A DNA stretch of 64,000 nucleotides from Sorghum bicolor (lineage: Eukaryota > Streptophyta > Magnoliopsida > Poales > Poaceae). The stretch spans positions 18,608,398 through 18,672,397 of the forward strand of contig NC_012875.2 of the NCBI RefSeq assembly GCF_000003195.3, read 5' to 3'. The position numbers and the translations under genes are program-made. The notes under the pieces are model-generated. The model had not been told where the DNA came from. It worked only from the letters and a program-made list of their open reading frames with translations, and did not search any database. Each line of letters starts with the position of its first letter. Positions within the stretch are counted from its first letter, which is position 1. Below, in pieces: positions 55,844-64,000 of the stretch.

Positions 55844-56031
55844 GACTCTCGCGGTTTCACGGGCGCGTGTGTCGCAGTTGCACAGGCATGGTGTGCATGG
55901 CTGGTGTGGACCCAGAGTGGTCACACAGCATGGCACATGCGCTGGCACTAGATGCACGGACGTGGCCAAGAGAGGACGTTCCTGGCTTGGGGTTGATCGA
56001 CGAGGACATCGATCTATTAAGGGGGTGAGGA

Positions 56032-56311
56032 TGTAACACCCGGCCCAATGCTTAATAGGATTAATAGGAGACTCATACCAACAAGTTGCAACTTCGTTTC
56101 CGGGAACTTATCTCCAAAGAACTCTAAAGTTAAGCGTGCTTGGCCTAGAGTAATTTAGGGATGGGTGACCGACCGGGAAGTAGTTCCCGGGTGCGCACGA
56201 GTGAGGACAAAGTGTGCAGAAAAGACTAGTGTTGGTCTGTGGGGGCTGTCTATGTCCTAGAAAAGCTGCCAGATGTAAGCGGGCCCGGCCTCGTGGAGGC
56301 GGGACGTTACA
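56032..56311 (+). repeat. Cassandra 3' LTR
   Basis: 280 bp, equal to the 5' LTR except for about five substitutions, four of them clustered between 56095 and 56110. Confidence 0.92.
56064..56199 (+). ncRNA. 5S rRNA-derived domain of Cassandra LTR (copy 2)
   Basis: Same box A-like and box C-like elements as copy 1, offset by 484 bp. Confidence 0.83.
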
Positions 56312-56316
56312 ATTAT

Positions 56317-57054
56317 CTTTTATCATTTTAATTGAAATTGGAACAGATTTAAATAAGGGGAGGAAGTAAGTAATGATATGAAACGAACATGATGCATGCA
56401 CGAAACTTACGACCTCACAAACTTAGAAACAAAAGTCAATACTAATCGGTATATGCGGTGGCACACAACGTTCTCTCATAACATAACTAGCGTTCTATGC
56501 GAGAACGTCGTTAGCGATGCTGAACAAGAAATTAAAACTATGGACCCCACAAACATAGGTACCACACCTATGTATATGACGTGCCACTACCCACATCATC
56601 GTCCTAATGATGGCATTGCCTCTCAGGACGGAATCTCCCAACATGTGGTACTGTTCCCAGGCACACTGGATATGTGTGCATGACATAGCACCCTAAAGCA
56701 CTTCCCTAGATCGGCAGTGTATCCGATCATGCTCTCACAGCTCCCACTTACCAGGACGTAGAGGAAATTGATCCATTCATTACCACTCAAATGAATGGCA
56801 CTCATTATTACATGCCATATGAGCGATGAAATAGAAATATGATGCATAACCCCCAAGTCAGTACTTAACTAGCCACCTTAGAGTCCTTAACTGGGCATAA
56901 AGGATATGACCATGGCACACTGATTAGTTTTCCAAAAATTCGTTTCCACACCATGATTACCATTAATAGATAATTAACCTTTATTAACCGTTTTAAGTTT
57001 GTTTTAGAACATACTTATGATCAGTAATCTGCTGAACCTTGCTTCGGTACCAGC
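56317..57054 (-). other. T2 leader
   Basis: No ORF. It aligns with T3 31371-32017 from 56452 on. The primer site lies at 57041-57052 (minus-strand TGGTACCGAAGC), two bases inside the LTR. A purine run (GGGGAGGAAG) lies near 56358. Confidence 0.6.
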
Positions 57055-60000
57055 TGTAATAGAACCGCCCAATTTATAAGAGATTAAGCCTAATAGTGAC
57101 CATTTGCATAGTCGAACCATCAAGCTTAAACCTATATAATCCCGGTAGTCTGTGAAATCTCGAAGGATTTCAAACCACAACGCATACATACAGCCAAGAT
57201 CGTAATAAGTCCAGCGATCACCATTCACAGTTACATTCCATTCACGACATGCAGCGATTACATCGGAGTTCACTTAAAGTTATTACAAACCAAGGCCAAG
57301 AGTAGCGGAAGCATCATAGTTTTAAAATAACACACACACTTAGTCTGATACAGTGCCATAGTTTGATTATTCCCACAACAGCAAAAGAAGAGGAAAAGTG
57401 ACCATCGCCCTTGGTCTAGTCATCACCCATTGCTGGGTACAAGTAGTGAATGCAATAACCATAGTACATCTGACCATCTGCAAAACAACATGGGAATGAA
57501 ACCCTGAGTACGAGAATGTACTCAGCTAGACTTACCTGTCATAAACCAAAATAAAAGACTCTTCAAGGATCATCAAAGCTGTATAGTGGGGTGGCTGAAA
57601 CCTTTTTGCACAAAAGCGTTACCCATCTAGAAGTATATTTTGATATCCTCCTTTCTTTTATTTAGCTCAAGTTAAGTATTATCATTACCTATCATCCAGA
57701 TTTGCACCTGTACTATTGCAAACAAGTGTTGTAATATGATAGTACCTTATCATAGCATTCACAATTCATTACTTATCATAACCCATGTGTTTCATATTCC
57801 TTACTACGAGGACGAAGCTCAAGTCAAGTGCTCACAATCCAGGAGTGAGGCGATTCGAATCAATTTCTGACCAGCTGGCGAGTTTATTCCCCTTACAAAC
57901 CACACTCACTGATCAAGTGAGCTACAGATCATGATATTACACTATCCAGGACCAAATCGCGGGTTCGGCAGGCACTGCCAGTACCCGAGGACCGTTCCGG
58001 CGACCGAGGTATCCAAGGTATACCAAGGTTGTGCACCGTGCCCTCGTCGTTCTCCTCAACCATCACCAATACAGCGCATGGCGGCTCGACTCCTGGCCCG
58101 GATAGTGTTCAGGCTTCACGGTCGGAACGACTTATCTTTCCAGCTAAGTGTGGGGCATCCGTTTAACATGACAAGAGGGCCACCAACGATCGGTCCTTAA
58201 TCGACACAGGCAGGGGCACTACGGTCAACACCACCATAAGACCCTGCCCGGTCTCGCTTTTCTTTCCCACACTTGGTTACTTTTCTTCATAGCACTGACA
58301 GCTAACATTCAGGTATCCACCTATATCTCGTAGGTGACAGGAAATCACCCGACTTCTACCGTACTAAGCGGGCTAAGCATAGACTCCGAGCCTATCTACA
58401 TAGGACAAGATAGATAAACAGGTGGTGATATCAAGGAGGAAACATGCATCAACGGTGTCAAGCAACTCCTACCACTTAAATGCAGCATAGTAAAACAATC
58501 ATGATATAACAATTTAAGTTAGCGAGAATAGGGAGACTTAGAATGCTCCGGGGCTTGCCTCTCTCGAAAGTGCTAGGCCAGTGGTCCGGGCACTCCTGCA
58601 GTCTCCTTCCGGCTCGGGCCCTTCCGGAAGTTCTTGCTCCTATGTCTCTTCCGGTTCCTCGGGTCCCACCTTGTTCTCCTGCGAGCCTGTATGATGCATG
58701 TGTGCTCATGAGTGGAGTGCAAGATGTCTGAGGTGCAATGCATATGCATGTCAATACAAGATGATCATGACATGGTGCATAGAAGACATAAGAAATTATT
58801 TCTACAAGGTAGTCAACATCATCCAAGGATATGCAACCAAATTAAGCATCTATTGCATACTCTTCTATAAGTTGTTATCATTTTTAACCAGCAAGCTATC
58901 ATGATGCTTCAAAGATACACCAAACACCATTTATTCCATTTATCTCATGTATAACAAGGTTTAATTTATTTATCTTTGATTAGACCTATAACAGTAGCAT
59001 ATATTTCTGATCATCAATAAAATCTACAAAAATTACAGTAAGTCACTGGTCATTTATAATGTTTACCACAAATTTTACATAATTGTTGGACAGGTAACCT
59101 GGCCTACACAAAAACCACAAGTTTAATCAACACAACTAAGTGTAAATACCCTACTGATGATAAAGTGTCAAACAACAGATTTCATATTTTTATAAATTAC
59201 TTACTAACATAAGAAATGCCCACAAAAATTTTTAGATTAATTGGATGAACCAGTTATTTATTAAAAATCATAAACCTTTGCCATGCAAGAATTTAAATCA
59301 TCATAAATTAATTATACAGCAAATATTGTGTCACATATTTTTCCCAGAGGCTAAACATCTGTGCAAAGCTAGCAAAACAAGAATTGTATTTTTCTGAGTT
59401 TTTTTCTATTTACTATGCATTTTCCAAATATCAGCAAAACATGGAATAATTATATTTTTACAGAAAAGTTGTACAAACATGACATGCAATTACACCAAGT
59501 TGTAGATCTGGATTTATAGAACACATCAAACTTTATTTCATCATTTTTGGAGCTATGGATCTCAAGATATGGATTTAATACCATTTAAACATTTTTCTGG
59601 AAAACATTTTCTACAAATCTATTTCAAAACAGCGCTGGAAAATGCTAGGAACACCCAGATCTCTACCCGCCTCGGTCTCCTTACGGCTGACAGTGGGCCC
59701 CCGACCCCACTGGTCAGCGTGACTAAGAGGAGGAGCACCTCCGACGAGTAGATCTCGCCGGCGGTGAGGTCTACGGCCACGGGATGAGCACCAACGTGCT
59801 CCCCGCAGTGAGGCGCACCCGAGGGTGCCCTTAGCTTGGCCGGAGCACCCTTGCTAGCGTGCATGGCGGCACGGCGGTGCTGCTCGCCGTGGCCACGCCA
59901 CTCCGACGGGGTAGAGCGCTCGCGAAGTGCCAACGGAGCTTGCTCAAGACACCCTGAACACGACGCACACGAAAACAAGCGAAAAGTGGTGAGGAGGGGA

Positions 60001-60969
60001 GAGTTCAAGCGCGGCGGGGCACTCCGACGAGGTTGGTGACCTCCGGCGAGCCATTGTGGCCGCACGGGGGCTTACCACCTCGGTTGAGAGCACGCAGGGG
60101 CTTACCGCGGCTATGACGAATACGGCAGAGCTCTTAGCGTGGAGAATAGCCTGCCGAAACGGCCGGCAATGAGCGGCGGCGCTCGGCCAGCAATGGCGCC
60201 GCGGCGGCTGCTGCTGCTGCTACGCTCGCGAGTGGGGAAGAAGAGAGAGAGGGAGGGAGATAGAATAGAGGGCGGTCTAGGGGAGCGGGGCGGCGTCCCG
60301 ACCAGAAGGCACGGTCGGAGCGGTCGTGGACCAACGTCGCTAGTGTACGGCTGCCACGTGGTGGCCGTCGGCGTGGGAGAGGCGGGCGCGTCCGTGCGCA
60401 GGGAGGAGGATGGGGATTGGGCCGCGCGGGCGAGCGGGCCGAAAGGGAGGCGGCCGACCCAGCAGCGCCTGCCCCCTTTTCTCATTTTTCTTTGAATTCC
60501 TTTCTCCCAAAAAGCTTAAATTCCATTTTTGAAGCCCTTGCAAACTTTTTCAGGAGTTGAAGTAAAAAGAAGAATTGTTCCCCACAAAATTCTCTATAAC
60601 TTTCCTTTAAGATGCAAGTTCAAATTCCAAACAGAATTTGAATCACAAATTAAAACTAGTTCTAGGTTTTTGAATAAATTCATTTTGGTGATTTCGTATA
60701 AACTCATTTCTCAAATTCTAGAGCTCCAAAAATTTCACAAAAATATTCTTAAATCTTCTAAAACACATTTCAACCTACTTTGTTCATCACAAGCAAATTT
60801 AAAGCAAGCATGTTGATTTATTCTATTTAATTCATTTAAATCCAGCACATAAAATTATACTTAAAATGCTACTATGCTTATGTGATGCTGTGCTCATGCT
60901 TTGCTTGATGAGAATGCTTATGAGTGAGTTTATGAGACCAAGTGCATGCTTAACACCTAGGGTGTTACA
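57055..60969 (-). repeat. T2 5' LTR (3915 bp)
   Basis: TGTAATAG...GTGTTACA borders. The arms align with the T3 LTR. The GC-rich core at about 59640-60480 differs strongly. ORFs inside it have no recognisable domain. Confidence 0.82.
59640..60480. other. GC-rich variable core of T2 LTR
   Basis: CpG-dense, with repeated CTCGCCGGCGGTGAGG-type motifs also found in the T3 core near 34700, but little overall collinearity with it. Confidence 0.55.
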
Positions 60970-61417
60970 TGCCAAAGATTAAATTCTTTACCTGGCTTTT
61001 ACTGATGGACAGATTGAACACTCGAGATGTTCTAAGAAGAAGGAAGAAGTTCGAAGAAGAAGGTTACAGCTGTGCCCTGTGGCATGAGCATGTGCAAGAG
61101 ACAGTTTTCCATCTGTTCTTTGGCTGCCAGTCCTCGGTTACCCGATGGTTTGCGATTGGTATCCAATGGCATAATTCTGGAGATGTGTGTCAGATGATCA
61201 TCCATCAAAAATCTCTCTTCAGGGGACGTTTTTTCATGGATCTTTTTATGTTGCCTGCATGGAACATTGGAAGGAACATAATGATTATATTTTTAATCGT
61301 AGAGCACCTTCACTGGCTACCTGGAAGGAAATTTTCAAGAATGAAGTTAAACTTCATCTCTTTAGGATCCCTCCCTCAAAACGTGTTTCAATTATGCATT
61401 GGATAGACAATTTGTAA
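60970..61417 (+). pseudogene. LINE ORF2 C-terminus with reverse-transcriptase zinc-binding domain
   Basis: The first frame reads PKIKFFTWLLLMDRLNTRDVL, then C-W-H...H-LFFGC spacing typical of the zf-RVT domain (ALWHEHVQETVFHLFFGC). After a frameshift near 61195 it continues FHGSFYVACMEHWKEHNDYIFNRR and SKRVSIMHWIDNL stop, the usual plant LINE ORF2 end. The catalytic RT lies beyond T2, outside the window. Confidence 0.8.
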
Positions 61418-61565
61418 TCTTGATACCTCCCCTTTTTTCTCTCTAGGTAAGTTTTGTAGGTGAGTCTTTTGTTAGCTTCTGGCTAACATGTCTATACTTG
61501 CTTGGTTTCTTTCCTTTTATTATATCTTCCTGGGGAGCAATGCTCCACAGTTTTCGTCAAAAAAA
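61418..61565 (+). other. LINE 3' UTR with two hairpins and A tail
   Basis: Stem TGTTAGC/GCTAACA (61470-61488, loop TTCTG) and stem GGAGC/GCTCC (61533-61545, loop AAT). The second sits about 14 bp before the A run. Confidence 0.6.
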
Positions 61566-63700
61566 TGATGGAGAAGACACCATATGAGATTTTGAATGGT
61601 AGAAAGCCCAATATTTCATACTTTCGGGTTTTTAGTTGCAAATGCTACATATTGAAGAAAGGCACTAGATTGAGCAAATTTGAAAAGAAATGTGATGAAG
61701 GCTTCTTGCTTGGTTACTCCACTACTAGCAAAGCTTATAGAGTTTGGAATTTGGCTAGTGGTACTCTTGAAGAGGTGCATGATGTTGAGTTTGATGAAAC
61801 CAATGGCTCTCAAGAGGAAGAAGAGAATCTAGATGATGTGAGAGGCACTCAATTGGCCGATGCAATGAAGAATATGGATATTGGTGATTTAAGGCCTAGA
61901 GAGGTGATTGATGTTGAAGATGACAAAGATCAAGTGCTTCCTACCTCTAATGTGCAAGCTCGTGGTTCTCATGATCAAAATCAAGCTAGTACAAGTGGTA
62001 CTCAAGTGCAAGATCAACATGCTAGTACATCATCTCATGATCAACAAAGTGCAAGCAATCAAGTGCAAATACTCCAACCAACAAATATTGCAAGAGATCA
62101 TCAATTGGATCATATCACTGGTGATATTCAAAGAGGAGTGCAAACTAGATCAAGATTAGCATTATTTTGTGAGCATTTCTCCTTGGTGTCTCACATTGAG
62201 CCAAAGAAGATTGATGAAGCTTTGAGAGATGTTGATTGGGTTAATGATATGCATGAAGAGCTCAACAATTTCAAGAGAAATCAAGTATGGGAATTAGTTG
62301 AGAGGCCTAGTGATCACAATGTCATTGGTACTAGATGGGTCTTTCGCAACAAGAAAGATCATGATGGGATAGTTGTAAGGAACAAAGCAAGATTGGTAGC
62401 ACAAGGCTATACTCAAGTTGAAGGTCTTGACTTTGGTGAAACATATGCCCCGGTTGCAAAATTGGAGGCAAATAGGATCTTGTTAGCCTATGCTTGTGCT
62501 CATAATATCAAGCTATATCAAATGGATGTGAAGAGTGCATTTCTCAATGGCTATATCAATGAAGAAGTTTATGTTGAGCAACCTCCCGGTTTTGAAGATG
62601 ACAAGAAACCCAACCATGTTTACAAGCTAAGAAACGCATTGTATGGTTTGAAGCAAGCACCAATAGCATGGTATGAGAGATTGACAGATTTCTTACTCTC
62701 TAAAGGTTTCAAGATGGGAAGGCTGACACCACCCTCTTCACCAAGAAGATTGGCAAAGACTTGTTTGTGTTGCAAATCTATGTTGATGATATCATATTTG
62801 GATCAACCAACCAAGAATTTTGTGAGGAGTTTGGGAACATGAAGGCTAATGGGTTTGAGATGTCAATGATTGGAGATCTTAGTTACTTCCTTGGTCTTCA
62901 AATCAATTATTGAAGAATGGCACATTTGTGAGTAAAGGCAAGTACATAAAAGACATGCTCAAGAAGTTTGGTATGGATGATGCAAAATCAATTAGCACTC
63001 CAATGGTAACAAATGGAAGCTTAGATAGTGACACAAGTGGAAATATGGTGGATCATAAGTTGTATCGGTCTATGATTGGAAGCCTACTCTATGTGATCGC
63101 ATCGAGACCGAATGTGATGTTTAGTGTATGCATGTGTGCAAGATTTCAAGCCTCACCAAGAGAAGTCATTTGAAAGCAACAAAGAGAATATTGAGGTACT
63201 TGAAGCATACACAAAATGTTGGTTTGTGGTATCCCAAAGGTGCAAAGTTTGAACTTGTTGGATATTCCGACTCAGACTATGCAGGATGCAAAGTTGAAAG
63301 AAGAACCACATCGGGCACATGTCAACTATTGGGTAGATCACTTGTCTCATGGTCATCCAAGAAGCAATATAGTGTTGCACTATCAACCACCGAAGCGGAA
63401 TACATTGCGGCCGGTAGTTGTTGTGCACAAATCCTATGGATGAAGGCAACCTTGAAAGATTTTGGAATCTACTTCAAGCAACTGCCATTGCTATGTGACA
63501 ATGAAAGTGCCGTGAAGCTCACCAACAATCCGGTTCAACAATCAAGAACAAAGCACATAGATGTCGGCCATCATTTCATAAGAGATGACCAACAAAAAGG
63601 GGACATTTGCATTGAGAGTATAGGCACTGATGATCAACTTGCCGATATATTCACCAAGCCACTTGATGAGAAGAGGTTTTGCAAGCTAAGAATGAATTGA
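61566..63700 (+). pseudogene. pol: Copia pol: integrase C-terminus, reverse transcriptase, RNase H
   Basis: It starts inside the integrase C-terminal region (MMEKTPYEILNGRKPNISYF) right after the LINE tail. An acidic linker leads to RT (VIGTRWVFRNKKD, MDVKSAFLNGYINEEVYVEQPPGF, YGLKQAP). A frameshift near 62716 precedes YVDDIIFGSTN. Stops near 62911 and 63170 separate SMIGSLLY and RNase H (YSDSDYAGC, STTEAEYIAAGSC, HIDVGHHFIRD, DIFTKPLDEKRF). TGA at 63698-63700. At least one frameshift and two nonsense changes. Confidence 0.85.
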
Positions 63701-64000
63701 ACATACTTGACTTCTCAAATAGGTGTTGATGCACCCCATTATATGACATGCCTCTCCTTCATGCAAAGTAAGGTAAATTTGTTTGACATGTCATCCATCC
63801 TATGATAAGGACTTGTTTAATGCATCTAGTCATTCCTTACATATCTTAGGATCATTCATGAAAACCAATTGAATTTGATGCTTATATGGTACCACTATTG
63901 CTTCTATGCTTGACTTGATCTAGTGGTAGCATATGACATGTTTGTGGGCTTGTAATCCTAGTGTTTGATCTAGAATATGAGCTAGAAGTGTTTAACTCAA
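63701..64000 (+). other. Copia post-pol region
   Basis: No ORF, polypurine tract or LTR border is visible before the window ends. Confidence 0.5.

Larger units (their letters stand above)
55548..56311 (+). mobile_element. Complete Cassandra-type TRIM retrotransposon (764 bp)
   Basis: Two 280-bp LTRs (TGTAACACCC...GACGTTACA) flank a 204-bp interior. A perfect initiator tRNA-Met primer site TGGTATCAGAGCC (55831-55843) and an AAGGGGGTGAGGA purine tract (about 56019-56031) are present. ATTAT target duplications are at 55543-55547 and 56312-56316. The LTR holds a 5S rRNA-like segment, the hallmark of Cassandra. No ORF is expected; such elements use proteins from other elements. The two LTRs differ at about five positions. 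It sits in the T2 leader, 40 bp from ORF0, in the opposite orientation. Confidence 0.93.
50181..60969 (-). mobile_element. Tekay-like gypsy T2, 5' portion
   Basis: Minus-strand order: 5' LTR 60969-57055, primer site, leader (with Cassandra), ORF0 (55507-53192, hit by a solo LTR), gag (from 52856), protease, RT/RNase H up to 50181, where Athila C cuts it. Integrase and the 3' LTR are outside. RT sequence, 3.9 kb LTR and ORF0 fit the Tekay/RIRE3-RIRE8 group. It inserted into a LINE; right flank TGCCA (60970-60974). Confidence 0.82.
60970..61565 (+). mobile_element. LINE (L1-type) 3' end
   Basis: The C-terminal zinc-binding region of a LINE ORF2 is followed by a T-rich 3' UTR and a short A run (61559-61565), the expected 3' tail. 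The 5' side is cut by T2. It inserted into a copia pol frame that restarts at 61566. Two hairpins lie close to the tail. Confidence 0.78.
61566..64000 (+). mobile_element. Ty1/copia (Sirevirus-like) element, 3' half of pol onward
   Basis: The plus-strand pol C-terminal portion closely resembles the minus-strand Sirevirus pol in the window but is a separate, older and more broken copy. The 5' part lies beyond the nest on the left; the 3' LTR is beyond the right edge. Confidence 0.82.

Noticed and set aside
60111..60495. Overlapping ORFs of about 120 codons on both strands
   Set aside because: Same situation: GC-rich LTR core with composition-driven open frames.

Overview
The window looks like heterochromatic, intergenic nuclear DNA of a grass, probably a panicoid. 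The organism call is inference from the repeat families: Sirevirus-type copia, Athila- and Tekay-type gypsy, a CACTA element with GC-rich subterminal repeats, a Cassandra TRIM and a plant L1-type LINE. I found no ordinary host gene. Nearly every base can be assigned to transposable elements nested inside one another. || Layout, oldest host to youngest insert. (1) A plus-strand copia pol (61566-64000) carries (2) the 3' end of a LINE (60970-61565). The LINE is split by (3) a minus-strand Tekay-like gypsy, T2 (50181-60969, 5' LTR 57055-60969). T2 holds a solo Athila LTR (53398-54666), a complete Cassandra (55548-56311) and (4) an autonomous-type Athila, C (35903-50180). Athila C holds a gag-only Athila, D (38529-46686), itself hit by a solo LTR (45049-46676), and (5) the 5' end of a second T2-family gypsy, T3 (31371-35902). 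T3 holds (6) another Tekay-like gypsy, T1 (4461-31370). T1 holds (7) a complete 20.8 kb Sirevirus (7597-28425), itself hit by (8) a complete Athila, B (12967-20628). T1 gag is also cut by (7') a Tat/RIRE2-like LTR (3866-4460), cut by (8') an Athila, A (2510-3865), cut by (9') a CACTA element (1-2509). Target-site duplications support six insertions: CCAGG (Sirevirus), CACAC (Athila B), GCGGA (Athila D), CTGCT (solo LTR in T2), ATTAT (Cassandra) and a decayed ACCGT (solo LTR in D). An uninterrupted paralogous site supports the CACTA insertion. || How the parts work. The Athila elements prime from tRNA-Asp, the Sirevirus and Cassandra from initiator tRNA-Met. Only the Sirevirus, Athila C, T2 and the copia at the right edge retain recognisable reverse transcriptase, and all of these reading frames are broken. 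Athila D keeps an open 471-codon gag but no pol. Athila B keeps only two protease-like domains. || Most notable observation: the extra ORF (ORF0) upstream of gag in both Tekay-like elements begins like the histone H3 tail. T2 ORF0 matches 15 of the first 20 mature H3 residues, including TARKS around Lys9. T1 ORF0 begins ARTKWTARK. The Sirevirus downstream ORF also begins MARTK. || Eye-counted divergences are approximate, and no database search was possible.
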